DNA from: an uncultured Endozoicomonas sp.
GTDB lineage: Bacteria > Pseudomonadota > Gammaproteobacteria > Pseudomonadales > Endozoicomonadaceae
NCBI RefSeq assembly: GCF_947495845.1
Contig: NZ_CANMAO010000005.1
Location: 122,103-186,102, forward strand
Length of the DNA: 64,000 nucleotides
Direction of reading: 5' to 3'
Shown here: in pieces, positions 9,750 to 18,176 of the stretch
Layout of the letters: every line of letters starts with the position of its first letter
Numbering within the stretch: position 1 is the first letter of the stretch
Notes under the pieces: generated by a model
What the model was told of the DNA's origin: nothing
The model's database searches: none
The model's input: only the letters and a program-made list of their open reading frames with translations
Made by a program: the position numbers and the translations under genes

Positions 9750-9773
9750 ATGCCCTGTTCTAACTCAGGGCAT
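9750..9773 (+). terminator. Hairpin after the AcuI-like gene
   Basis: ATGCCCTG (9750-9757) pairs with CAGGGCAT (9766-9773). The following bases are only moderately T-rich, so it may be a weak terminator or a transcript end-stabilising structure. Confidence 0.45.
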
Positions 9774-9805
9774 TACTGTCTATTCTCACAGTTTGATGAA
9801 AAGTA

Positions 9806-11248
9806 ATGAACCATCGTCCGGTACTTTATGTCATCGGTCTATTCCTGACGGCCCTGGCAAAATTCATGTTAATACCGGTGATCTATGATCTGCTCACCGA
9901 TAATTCAGCTATTTGGGAATTTCTTGCGGCTGCCGGTATTACTCTAGTGACCGGCGCTGCTCTGACCATCAATTTCAAACCCGACACCTTTAATATGAAG
10001 CCCCGGCAAGTGTTTGTATTAACAACACTGTGCTGGATTGCTGTGAGCAGTTTTGCCGCGTTACCCTTTTGGTTCAAATTGCCCATCAGCTATACCGATG
10101 CATTTTTTGAAACAATGTCCGGGATCACCACTACAGGGTCCACAGTTTTAACCGGGCTGGATTATATGGATCACAGTGTGTTGCTTTGGCGATCGCTTAT
10201 GCAATGGTTTGGGGGGATCGGATTTATTGTTATGGCCGTGGCTGTGCTGCCTTTTTTGAAAGTAGGCGGCATGCGTCTTTTTCAAAGCGAATCATCGGAC
10301 TGGTCTGAAAAAGCACTCCCCCGCTCTGGCAGCATCGCCAAGCGCATCATCCTCGTCTATCTGATCATGACGGCACTCTGCGCCTATCTCTATTTCCTCG
10401 GCGGCATGACCGGATTCGAAGCAATTAATCACTCCATGAGCACGGTATCCACCGGTGGGTATTCAACTTCCGATGCTTCCATGGGATATTTTAGAAGCCC
10501 ATTCATTATCTGGACCAGTACCTTTTTTATGATTCTGGCCAGCCTCCCTTTTGTCCTGTTCGTGCGCGGCATGCGAGGAGAGATAGATTGCCTGTATAAA
10601 GACACACAGGTTCAGGCATTTATCGGTTTTCTGGTGTGCGTTTGGCTGGTGCTGGGAACCTGGCTTTGCTTTCATTCACAGTACAGTTTCTTTGAGTCAC
10701 TAACCCTCGTGTCGTTTAATACAACATCCACGGTGACGACAACTGGTTATGCTTATGGTGATTATTCATTGTGGGGTGGATTTGCCAACATCGCCTTTTT
10801 CTTTTTGTTGTTTGTTGGCGGTTGTTCTGGCTCTACAGCGGGTGGGATAAAAATATTCCGTTTCCAGATCGGTAGTAAACTGTTGCATATTCAATTGAAA
10901 CAGTTGGTGCATCCCAGAGCCTGTTTTGTACAAACCTATAATGGACAACAGATCAGCAGTGAGATTCTTCGCTCCCTTATTGGCTTTACGTTCTTTTTTA
11001 TTTTGTTGATCGCACTGATCAGCCTATTACTCGCGCTGTGTGGGCTCGACCCGATCACCAGTGTGACAGGAGCCACGACTGCGGTTACCAATGTAGGACC
11101 GGGGCTTGGTGATATTATTGGCCCCGCTGGAAACTTCAGTGCTCTTCATGACGCTGCCAAATGGATTTTAAGTGCGGGCATGTTACTTGGCAGACTGGAA
11201 GTTATTACGGTGCTGGTGTTGTTCACACCCGCTTTCTGGAAAGGTTAA
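9806..11248 (+). CDS. trkH: TrkH-type potassium uptake channel subunit
   Basis: A 480-residue inner-membrane protein of the Trk/Ktr/HKT family. The four pore-loop filter segments are visible: MSGITTTGSTVL (about 110), MSTVSTGGYST (about 210), NTTSTVTTTGYAY (about 305) and TAVTNVGPGLG (about 425). A conserved GGCSGSTAGGIKIFR follows the third repeat. It imports K+ together with the cytoplasmic NAD-binding regulator TrkA, which is not in this window. The length is normal for TrkH, and no partner gene is adjacent. Confidence 0.94.
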   Translation: MNHRPVLYVIGLFLTALAKFMLIPVIYDLLTDNSAIWEFLAAAGITLVTGAALTINFKPDTFNMKPRQVFVLTTLCWIAVSSFAALPFWFKLPISYTDAFFETMSGITTTGSTVLTGLDYMDHSVLLWRSLMQWFGGIGFIVMAVAVLPFLKVGGMRLFQSESSDWSEKALPRSGSIAKRIILVYLIMTALCAYLYFLGGMTGFEAINHSMSTVSTGGYSTSDASMGYFRSPFIIWTSTFFMILASLPFVLFVRGMRGEIDCLYKDTQVQAFIGFLVCVWLVLGTWLCFHSQYSFFESLTLVSFNTTSTVTTTGYAYGDYSLWGGFANIAFFFLLFVGGCSGSTAGGIKIFRFQIGSKLLHIQLKQLVHPRACFVQTYNGQQISSEILRSLIGFTFFFILLIALISLLLALCGLDPITSVTGATTAVTNVGPGLGDIIGPAGNFSALHDAAKWILSAGMLLGRLEVITVLVLFTPAFWKG

Positions 11249-11304
11249 GCTTTACTTCTGCGCAAACACGCTACAAAACAAAAATTCAGGTTGCCCCTAA
11301 CTCA

Positions 11305-12279
11305 TTATGCTGAAAATTCATCGACAAACGCCTTAGCTGACAGCCAGGCTCCCTCAACCCTTCCCCCCGCACACCACGCACCGACCACAGCAAGTTGATT
11401 CTGCTGATCTAACAGGTAAGGCTTTTCCTGTGAAAATGGTCTTATATTGGCATAGCGCCAGAAATGAAGATGTTGCTCAACAGAGTGCAGTTCAATCTGA
11501 AGAACGTTGCTTAACCAACTAATACCTTCAAGACCAACATCCAGAATAGAGTCTTTGCTCTGTTGCTCAGACCATCCCGGCGCGAAATGCAGCATCCAAA
11601 CATCATCCACACGATTTGATTGAATAAAACCAGGGCGACTGGACAATCGAGACACCCAGCGCACCGTTTCATCACCAAAAATCCCTTGAATGGAATTTGC
11701 TACGTTACCCCGGGTGCCCAAGCCGAGCGCCCAGCAAGGCTCATGAACCACCTCAGGAATGGCTGCAGTTATTAATGAATGCGGTTTTAATAACGCGTGT
11801 GTCTGCTCTGCCGGTGCACTCACCACCAGCCAGTCAAAACCAGTGAATCGTTCTCCCTCCGCTCCGCAGAGTGTCCATTTCCGGCCTCTCTCGACACTTA
11901 CGATTTGTGTACGCCACTTTACTGAAAGATCGGCACCCAGCTTTTTAACAGGCTGGTTCATCGTTGGCAGCCCAATAAAGCGTTGAGTCTCATCCGATGA
12001 CGCCACCAGCTGCCCATCCTCTATTCGATGGGGAGAAAAGCGCCACTGAGCCACATCACCATCGCGACACCATTGATGGACTTCTTTTATAAAGGCAGGA
12101 TCCCGCGCTGTGAAATATTGCGCGCCCAGATCTAAGCCGGCCCACTCCAACCGACGATGAGCCATTCGCCCACCAAAGCCCCGGCTTTTCTCAAAAACCG
12201 TCACATCATGACCAATTTTATGCAATAAGCTTGCAGTTTTTATTCCAGAAAGACCTGAGCCAATCACAGCAATTTTCAC
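11305..12279 (-). CDS. FAD-dependent, renalase-like amine oxidoreductase
   Basis: A 324-residue flavoprotein. The N terminus KIAVIGSGLSGIKTASLL is a dinucleotide-binding fold, followed by VFEKSRGFGGRMAHRR, the arginine-containing motif of monoamine-oxidase/renalase relatives, and DLGAQYFTARDP. The C terminus VVGAWCAGGRVEGAWLSAKAF is the second FAD contact. It is a cytoplasmic oxidase or dehydrogenase of unknown substrate; renalase relatives oxidise misreduced nicotinamide dinucleotides, but this cannot be assigned here. It converges with trkH. Confidence 0.85.
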   Translation of the reverse strand: MKIAVIGSGLSGIKTASLLHKIGHDVTVFEKSRGFGGRMAHRRLEWAGLDLGAQYFTARDPAFIKEVHQWCRDGDVAQWRFSPHRIEDGQLVASSDETQRFIGLPTMNQPVKKLGADLSVKWRTQIVSVERGRKWTLCGAEGERFTGFDWLVVSAPAEQTHALLKPHSLITAAIPEVVHEPCWALGLGTRGNVANSIQGIFGDETVRWVSRLSSRPGFIQSNRVDDVWMLHFAPGWSEQQSKDSILDVGLEGISWLSNVLQIELHSVEQHLHFWRYANIRPFSQEKPYLLDQQNQLAVVGAWCAGGRVEGAWLSAKAFVDEFSA

Positions 12280-12491
12280 ATTTTCTCCTTAGCAGCGCTC
12301 GTATCAGACAGCTATTAATAAGTAACTATTTGTTTTTATTGCAATTCACAGCCTTACGTCAAAAAGCCCTGTACGAAAAAACCAATCAGATCGATGCTGC
12401 GTAAAACATTGGACCGCCGATAAACGGCAGCATAACAAAGATTTTCGGAGCTACCCTTTACTTATTACAGAAATTGCAACGGAGCTGCATC

Positions 12492-13037
12492 ATGAAACAA
12501 CAACTCTACCTATTACCCGGCTTAAAAACCGCCAGACACCTTTCAGAGCAGTTGGAAAGTGCCGGCCTTCATCATGAGCAGTTGCACATTGCCCATATGG
12601 ATCATACCAGAACCATTCAATATCACCTGAACGACCTTAACTTTCTGGAAGAATCCGATGTTATTCATTCCGGGGAGCGCGGATTTCTTGTGGGTATGAT
12701 GCTTTCTTTACTCACAGGCATAATTTCCTGGAAACTACTAGCTGACCATACAGCTGGCCTGCTCATCACCGGGTTCGCCTGCGTCATTGTACTGGGATTT
12801 TCTACCTGGTTGGGGGGATTGATTGGGGCGTCCAGCGATAATTATCGACTCCAGCCATTTCATGACCATATCAGTGAAGGCGGCGCTGTGCTCATGGTGG
12901 ATCTACGCACAAAAAATGACCGCAAAGTCCTCGATTCCATCACATCTCATTTTGAACCGGTAAAACCTGCTGGTTTCGTCAGCAGTATTGATAACCCCTT
13001 CCTTGGAGATCTAATTCCCCGGAAACATTACAGCTAA
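12492..13037 (+). CDS. Small two-helix membrane protein of unknown function
   Basis: A 181-residue protein. The ATG at 12492 is preceded by GGAG, and an in-frame ATG six codons earlier lacks a ribosome site. Two adjacent hydrophobic stretches (about residues 67-83 and 88-113, glycine-rich at the second: STWLGGLIGA) form a membrane hairpin between polar N- and C-terminal domains. The C terminus GAVLMVDLRTKNDRKVLDSI resembles an alpha/beta domain. Similar proteins occur in Pseudomonas-type genomes near stress genes; I do not recognise a function. A small DUF6482-like gene follows after 13 bases, so the two are likely one transcript. Confidence 0.72.
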   Translation: MKQQLYLLPGLKTARHLSEQLESAGLHHEQLHIAHMDHTRTIQYHLNDLNFLEESDVIHSGERGFLVGMMLSLLTGIISWKLLADHTAGLLITGFACVIVLGFSTWLGGLIGASSDNYRLQPFHDHISEGGAVLMVDLRTKNDRKVLDSITSHFEPVKPAGFVSSIDNPFLGDLIPRKHYS

Positions 13038-13050
13038 TCTGGAGATACCC

Positions 13051-13296
13051 ATGTACCTTAAAGAACTTAAAAAAGCCGCACAAAGAGCACCAGTCACAGT
13101 GCAGTTGATTAGCCACGAGGGGGATATTTACCTTTGTCAGATCAATGGTTCTGAGCTGCTGAAACTGGACCATAAGACGCCTAAGATCTTCCACAGCATC
13201 AGTGAAGCAAAGGACTTTCTTGGTAAAGACATTGCAGCGCAGATGGAGCTGATCACTTCAGCAGCCTATGATGAGATGATTTTCCCGGCCAGTTGA
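13051..13296 (+). CDS. Small DUF6482-like cytoplasmic protein
   Basis: An 81-residue protein, MYLKELKKAAQRAPVTVQLI then SHEGDIYLCQINGSELLKL, whose pattern resembles DUF6482 proteins found in pseudomonads and relatives. It has no signal peptide or membrane segment. Function is unknown. It follows the membrane protein gene with a ribosome site (TGGAG) and ends in a bidirectional terminator. Confidence 0.72.
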   Translation: MYLKELKKAAQRAPVTVQLISHEGDIYLCQINGSELLKLDHKTPKIFHSISEAKDFLGKDIAAQMELITSAAYDEMIFPAS

Positions 13297-13309
13297 TCCA
13301 ACCCAATGC

Positions 13310-13338
13310 AAACGTGTTGTCACTCAGACAACACGTTT
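13310..13338. terminator. Bidirectional terminator between convergent genes
   Basis: Perfect 12-base arms AAACGTGTTGTC (13310-13321) and GACAACACGTTT (13327-13338) around a five-base loop. The hairpin overlaps the last codons and stop of the minus-strand tautomerase gene and can serve both transcripts. Confidence 0.8.
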
Positions 13339-13665
13339 CAAATAAACCGCCCGGTTACTATCTTCAACATCAACAGACACTAAGGTGTTTTTGAAACCAA
13401 AACCCGCCAAAGCATCCATAACATTCTCTGACAGCAACTGCTTTTGTTCTTCACTTCGTCCCGACAGAATTCTTGCTGTCACATGAATAAAATCCATTCT
13501 CTTAACTGGCAGAAGATAGTGATCAAATGGCTGCACTCTCACCTTGATATCGGTTTCATTAAACAACCCCGACTGCACAGCAGACTGAAAAACAGAGGAC
13601 ATCAATTGATCTGGAAGGGTAAATTTTTCAATGGATCTGGAGCATTCAATAATGAAATGTGGCAT
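13324..13665 (-). CDS. 5-carboxymethyl-2-hydroxymuconate isomerase-like tautomerase
   Basis: A 113-residue protein beginning MPHFIIECSRSI. After removal of Met, Pro1 would be the catalytic base as in CHMI and 4-oxalocrotonate tautomerase relatives. FIHVTARILSGRSEEQKQLL is the family's central segment. In 4-hydroxyphenylacetate degradation CHMI isomerises an unsaturated keto-acid, but no other hpa gene is nearby, so the real substrate is uncertain. ATG at 13665 is chosen because it exposes the proline; an upstream TTG would bury it. Confidence 0.83.
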   Translation of the reverse strand: MPHFIIECSRSIEKFTLPDQLMSSVFQSAVQSGLFNETDIKVRVQPFDHYLLPVKRMDFIHVTARILSGRSEEQKQLLSENVMDALAGFGFKNTLVSVDVEDSNRAVYLKRVV

Positions 13666-14072
13666 GGATAACAACCTGAAGAGTTAATAAAGATAACTCA
13701 TTCAGGTTTTACCATGTTTCAACGCATACCTTGAAGCAAGTTGTAGAACCGATGGGCAAAGCTATGAACAACATGCTGCGCTTTTTTTATCGACCGATTA
13801 TGGAGAAGAGTTTCTGGCACTTTTGCCAGATGCCTACTTATTTTCTGCAAACCTGCCCGCGTTTGATTGCTCAGTTTCTTAACTTTTCGAGCAAGAGTCA
13901 GCTTTTTTGAGCATTAGTTCCTGATACGGGTGTTTTTAAAGATATTATCTGTTCTTAGTACTGGCTGATCGTGCTTCGAGATGGCACACAAGGTATGATC
14001 TATGCACATGATCTATGCAACTAATGCATTGCAACTGGGTTGAGTTCAATTCCTTCATCCATAGGAGACAAA
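13666..14072. other. 400-base intergenic region with a tandem 12-base repeat
   Basis: No convincing gene; a 52-codon frame from 13752 (MGKAMNNMLRFFYRPIMEKS...) has no recognisable features. A direct repeat ATGATCTATGCA occurs at 13995-14006 and 14008-14019, one base apart and 54 bases before the next gene's start; spacing of 13 bases makes it a candidate regulator site. Confidence 0.45.
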
Positions 14073-15008
14073 ATGATCAACGGTGTATTTCTGGACGCTG
14101 CCACTCTGGGGCCCGATCTGGACTTGACTCCACTCCACGAACTGCCTGTGCAATGGCAGCTTCACGATTTTACCCAGCCTGATCGTGTACTGGAGCGTTG
14201 CCAGAATGCTCAGATCATCATCACGAACAAGGTGGTTCTCGATGGCTCTGTGCTCAGTCAACTCGGGCATCTGAAGCTCATCTGCATCGCCGCCACCGGC
14301 ATGAACAATGTGGATCTTGTCACCGCTGAGCAGCGGGGCATTGCGGTAAAAAATGTCACCAATTACGGTGGCAGCAGTATTGCCCAACTGGTGTTTAATG
14401 TGATTCTCGAGCTGACCACCCATGCCGCAGGGTACAACCAACTGGTTAGATCGGGTCAGTGGAGTAAAAGCCAGTCTTTCTGGCTGTTTGATTACCCGAT
14501 GATTGAACTGGCGGGAAAGACCATGGGATTGGTGGGTTACGGTCATCTCGCTCGCTCCGTGGAACATCTGGCGAAAGCCTTTGGTATGAATGTACTGATT
14601 GCGGAACAAAAAAAGGCTGACAATCTGCGCCCGGGCAGAACACCGTTTCAGCAGGTGGTGAGCGACGCGGATATCATCAGTATTCACTGCCCATTAACTG
14701 AATCCACTAGAAACCTGTTTTCTGAGCCGGAATTTCAGGCGATGAAATCTTCTGCGATTCTGGTCAATACTGCTCGCGGTGGCATTGTTAATGAAGCAGC
14801 GCTGGTCACTGCGTTAAACAATGGTGATATTGCTGGTGCCGCTGTGGATGTCATCACCACAGAACCCCCGCCGGAAGATTACCCATTGATTCGCCACCAG
14901 CCAGATAACCTGATAATCACTCCGCACATTGCCTGGGCCACCCTTGAATCCCGCGCAAGGCTACTGCAACAGCTGGTGAACAACATCCGTAACAGCGGGC
15001 TTTTCTAA
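14073..15008 (+). CDS. D-2-hydroxyacid dehydrogenase, hydroxypyruvate reductase-like
   Basis: A 311-residue NAD(P)-dependent dehydrogenase. It has the dinucleotide loop GLVGYGHLARSVEHLAKAFG (about 152-171) and the catalytic triad Arg235 in NTARGGIVNE, Glu264 in ITTEPP and His285 in ITPHIAWA. It most resembles glycerate dehydrogenase/hydroxypyruvate reductase, which interconverts hydroxypyruvate or glyoxylate and the D-hydroxy acid. ATG at 14073 is chosen for its AGGAG site; the longer frame would add 11 unsupported residues. Confidence 0.9.
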   Translation: MINGVFLDAATLGPDLDLTPLHELPVQWQLHDFTQPDRVLERCQNAQIIITNKVVLDGSVLSQLGHLKLICIAATGMNNVDLVTAEQRGIAVKNVTNYGGSSIAQLVFNVILELTTHAAGYNQLVRSGQWSKSQSFWLFDYPMIELAGKTMGLVGYGHLARSVEHLAKAFGMNVLIAEQKKADNLRPGRTPFQQVVSDADIISIHCPLTESTRNLFSEPEFQAMKSSAILVNTARGGIVNEAALVTALNNGDIAGAAVDVITTEPPPEDYPLIRHQPDNLIITPHIAWATLESRARLLQQLVNNIRNSGLF

Positions 15009-15075
15009 GTTCCTAAATCCATCTCCGCCTAAACCCCTATTCCATCGGGCCGGTAAATAAGGTAAAAGTTTCCTT

Positions 15076-15966
15076 ATGAGAACCCCTAAACGAATCCAAC
15101 CTCTGGTTGATGAAGGTCTGGTAGACGAAGTCCTTCGACAGTTAATGAGTGGCAAAGAAGCTGATGTCTTTGTCGTGCGCTGCGGATCGGAAGTCCGCTG
15201 CGCCAAAGTGTATAAAGAAGCCGTAAAACGCAGCTTTAAAAAAGCCGCGCAGTACCAGGAGGGCAGAAAAGAACGCAACAGCCGAAGGCAGCGAGCCATT
15301 GAAAAAGGCTCCAAGTTCGGCCGTAAACAGCAGGAAGAAGTTTGGCAGAACGCCGAAGTGGACGCCCTGTTCCGATTGGCCAGAGCGGGCGTGCGGGTTC
15401 CTCAGCCCTACATTTGTCTGGATGGCGTCCTCCTTATGGAGCTGGTCACCGACGATGAAGGCAATGTAGCACCACGCTTGGGCGAAGTGACCATGCCGGC
15501 AGAACAAGCTATTGAAGATCATGCCGTCATGATGAATTACGTCAAACTGATGCTTTGTGCGGGTTTGATTCACGGCGATTTGTCTGAATTTAACGTATTG
15601 GTGGACGACTATGGCCCGGTGATTATTGACCTACCCCAGGCGGTTCACGCTTCAGGCAACAATAATGCCCAGAGCATGCTGGCCCGAGATATTGACAATA
15701 TCACTCACTACTACGGCCAATTTGCACCAGAGTTGCTAAACAGCCGTTACGCGAAAGAGATCTGGAAACTCTATGAAGACGGAGAGCTGACCCCAGACAA
15801 AGAACTGACCGGCTTATTTGTGGAAGAAGAACACTCCGCCGATGTGGATTCCGTCATGGCTGAAATCAAAGCGGTACTGATCGAAGAGCAAAAGCGACAG
15901 GAGCGTTTAAAAGACACGGACAGCTCCGACGTTAACGATTACCCTCAAGACTACCCTGAAAACTGA
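15076..15966 (+). CDS. RIO1-type serine protein kinase
   Basis: A 296-residue RIO-domain kinase. Visible parts are GKEADVFVVR (nucleotide loop), CAKVYK (ATP lysine), the flexible basic segment around residues 55-85, the hinge MELVTDD, the catalytic loop HGDLSEFNVL and the metal-binding IIDLPQA, the RIO counterpart of DFG. Bacterial RIO kinases are poorly characterised; archaeal and eukaryotic ones act in ribosome maturation. The C-terminal 45 residues are acidic and charged. It is followed by a terminator hairpin and then a family 1 miniature element. Confidence 0.92.
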   Translation: MRTPKRIQPLVDEGLVDEVLRQLMSGKEADVFVVRCGSEVRCAKVYKEAVKRSFKKAAQYQEGRKERNSRRQRAIEKGSKFGRKQQEEVWQNAEVDALFRLARAGVRVPQPYICLDGVLLMELVTDDEGNVAPRLGEVTMPAEQAIEDHAVMMNYVKLMLCAGLIHGDLSEFNVLVDDYGPVIIDLPQAVHASGNNNAQSMLARDIDNITHYYGQFAPELLNSRYAKEIWKLYEDGELTPDKELTGLFVEEEHSADVDSVMAEIKAVLIEEQKRQERLKDTDSSDVNDYPQDYPEN

Positions 15967-15971
15967 GCAGT

Positions 15972-15991
15972 AAAGCCCGACTTTGGGCTTT
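15972..15991 (+). terminator. Terminator after the RIO kinase gene
   Basis: AAAGCCC (15972-15978) pairs with GGGCTTT (15985-15991) directly after the stop codon. The family 1 element starts immediately behind it. Confidence 0.65.
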
Positions 15992-15992
15992 A

Positions 15993-16151
15993 TACCAATG
16001 GCGCTTTAAAATTATGGAGCGAGCAAGTTATTTTGGTCGAATGGACAAGGCGACGAGACGAGTCATAGCCGTAGCTATGGCGAGGAACTTCAACGCAGAT
16101 CCAGTCGTCCAAAATGGCTGCGCAGCCCATAATTTAAAAGCAGAATTGGTA
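15993..16151. mobile_element. Family 1 miniature palindromic element, copy 1
   Basis: A 159-base element with ends TACCAAT and ATTGGTA, flanked by TTA on both sides (15990-15992 and 16152-16154), consistent with a 3-base target duplication. The halves are imperfectly complementary, with a core near 16060-16080 (CATAGCCGTAGCTATGG). It encodes no protein. It matches copies at 20032-20189 and 58629-58787 over the whole length. This looks like a non-autonomous element mobilised in trans; no matching transposase is in the window. Confidence 0.88.
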
Positions 16152-16264
16152 TTATCCAACTCCCCATCTTTACTATGTACCTAGACAGCATTACCCTTGC
16201 CCAAAAAATGACATTAGTCGTTTATTAATACCTCTCCACAAAAACTCAAACTTAAGACGAAGTC

Positions 16265-16927
16265 ATGGATCTGAAAGGCACGATTGTCAACTGGAATGAA
16301 AGCAAAGGTTTTGGTTTCATCAAGCCGGAGGACAGCAAGAGCACTGTTTTCGCACACATCAGTGATGTAAAAGGACGACGATCAAACAATATGATGGGCA
16401 CCGAAGTCACTTTTGGTATTTCAAAAGATGATAAGGGCCGAATGCATGCCATCGATATAAAAGCCATTAAATCAGCCACCCAATGGCCAGTATTTTCTCT
16501 CGCCTATATTCCTTTGCTCGGGTTTCTCATCGCCGTTGGCCTGCCCATCTACAGAAATGAATACCCTATAGAAGTCGCCTACTGGATCGGTGCTCTTAGC
16601 CTGATTTCCTTTTATTACTACGGCAGAGATAAATCCAAAGCCCAGAGTAACCAGTGGCGGGTCAATGAAGACAAACTGCACCTGCTTTCTGTTCTGGGTG
16701 GCTGGCCCGGCGCTATCATTGCCCAGCAAAAATTCCGACATAAAACCGCCAAGAAATCATTCCAACGAGTTTTCTGGACCTCTGTCATCATCAATTGCAG
16801 CATTATCGCATGGACGTTTACTTATTCCGGCGCCCCTTACATGTACGACGCAATCTTCACCATCAAATATCATCTCGTCAATGTGGCTGGTGAGCTGACA
16901 CCATTGATCAAAGAACTATTGAGATAA
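16265..16927 (+). CDS. Cold-shock domain fused to a DUF1294 membrane domain
   Basis: A 220-residue two-domain protein. Residues 1-67 are a cold-shock (OB-fold) domain with the RNP1-like KGFGFIKPED and VFAHISDV motifs, predicted to bind single-stranded nucleic acid. Residues 75 to about 195 hold several membrane helices, including the DUF1294 motif LSVLGGWPGAIIAQQKFRHKT. The nucleic-acid-binding part should face the cytoplasm. The fusion is widespread in gammaproteobacteria but its function is unknown. The gene appears monocistronic. Confidence 0.9.
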   Translation: MDLKGTIVNWNESKGFGFIKPEDSKSTVFAHISDVKGRRSNNMMGTEVTFGISKDDKGRMHAIDIKAIKSATQWPVFSLAYIPLLGFLIAVGLPIYRNEYPIEVAYWIGALSLISFYYYGRDKSKAQSNQWRVNEDKLHLLSVLGGWPGAIIAQQKFRHKTAKKSFQRVFWTSVIINCSIIAWTFTYSGAPYMYDAIFTIKYHLVNVAGELTPLIKELLR

Positions 16928-16967
16928 AAGGCAATTTCAAAAACAACAAGATGACAGGCAAACAACA

Positions 16968-18002
16968 ATGGCACTTTGTAAACTGTTGGGCATCGAAAAG
17001 CCCATTATTCAAGCCCCCATGGCGGGCGTACAAAACTGGGAGCTGGCTGTTGCCGTTTCTGAAGCAGGTGGGTTGGGTTCTATTCCTTGTGGCATGTTAA
17101 GCAATGAACAGATTGAAACTGAAATCCAACAGTTCATCGCTCACTCAACCAAGCCGTACAACCTCAACTTCTTCTGTCACACCATGCCGGATATCGATCA
17201 TCAGGCATTACAGCATTGGGAATACACGCTACAAAAGCACTTTCAAAGGCTGTCAGTAAACCCACCAACAGAAGTCGCAGGTCTGCGTGTTCCCTTTGAT
17301 AACCACATTGCTGATATTATTGAACCCTATCAGCCGCCCGTCGTTAGTTTTCACTTTGGCCTGCCCTCTCCAACATTAATAAAGAGAATAAAGTCCTGGG
17401 GCACCGTGATCCTCTCTTCCGCCACAACAGTAGAAGAAGGTATTTGGCTTCAGGAAAACGGTGCTGACGCCGTCATCGCCCAAGGCATCGAAGCCGGTGG
17501 TCATCGGGCGATGTTTATGACCTCTGATCCTGACACTCAGCGCTCAACCATGACATTACTAAATGATCTACTGCAGGTGTTGTCTGTTCCGGTTATTGCT
17601 GCAGGCGGTATCGCCACGGGAAAGAATGTGCAAGAAGCTCTGCACCAGGGCGCTGCAGGCGTTCAAATGGGCACCACTTACCTCCTTTGCCACGAAGCAA
17701 AAACCAGCAAGGTTCACCGAAAAGCGCTGGCATCCAAAGACCAGCCAACCGAATTAACCAATGTCTTCTCAGGCCGGCTGGCCAGAGGGATCAAAAACCT
17801 TCTGATGGAAGACCAAGGCTTTATTTCCAGCGCTGCGCCACCATTCCCCTATGCATCTCTTGCTATTTCGCCCCTACGCCAGAAAGCCGAATCCCAAGGC
17901 TCATCAGATTATTCACCCCTATGGGCAGGCACCAACCAAACAGGCTGTCAGGAAGTGTCAGCCAAAGTGATAACAGAAGAACTCTGTCGGGTAGTTTTCT
18001 GA
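16968..18002 (+). CDS. Nitronate monooxygenase family FMN enzyme
   Basis: A 344-residue TIM-barrel flavoprotein of the nitronate monooxygenase (2-nitropropane dioxygenase) family. It begins LLGIEKPIIQAPMAGV; has VVSFHFGLPS, the FMN-binding AVIAQGIEAGGHRAM, and VIAAGGIATGKNVQEAL followed by GAAGVQMGTTYLLC. Such enzymes oxidise alkyl nitronates, detoxifying compounds such as propionate-3-nitronate. The GIEAGGH histidine is present. It is followed by a small hairpin and then fadD. Confidence 0.88.
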   Translation: MALCKLLGIEKPIIQAPMAGVQNWELAVAVSEAGGLGSIPCGMLSNEQIETEIQQFIAHSTKPYNLNFFCHTMPDIDHQALQHWEYTLQKHFQRLSVNPPTEVAGLRVPFDNHIADIIEPYQPPVVSFHFGLPSPTLIKRIKSWGTVILSSATTVEEGIWLQENGADAVIAQGIEAGGHRAMFMTSDPDTQRSTMTLLNDLLQVLSVPVIAAGGIATGKNVQEALHQGAAGVQMGTTYLLCHEAKTSKVHRKALASKDQPTELTNVFSGRLARGIKNLLMEDQGFISSAAPPFPYASLAISPLRQKAESQGSSDYSPLWAGTNQTGCQEVSAKVITEELCRVVF

Positions 18003-18052
18003 CAGGAAAATACTGCCAACAGCATCAGGTTTTTACAATCCGTAACAAAAGC

Positions 18053-18072
18053 AACCAAGCGAATGCTTGGTT
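18053..18072 (+). terminator. Hairpin between nitronate monooxygenase gene and fadD
   Basis: AACCAAGC (18053-18060), loop GAAT, GCTTGGTT (18065-18072). No long T run follows, so termination strength is uncertain. Confidence 0.5.
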
Positions 18073-18176
18073 ACAAACATAAATACTGATAATTTTAATC
18101 GAACAATAGATTGATGATAGGCTGAGCCGTTGTCGCTTAATCATTGACTCCTAAAATAATAATAAAAGGGAAAACA

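Noticed and set aside
13752..13910. A 52-codon frame in the gap before the hydroxyacid dehydrogenase
   Set aside because: It has no ribosome site and no recognisable features; the length is compatible with chance.
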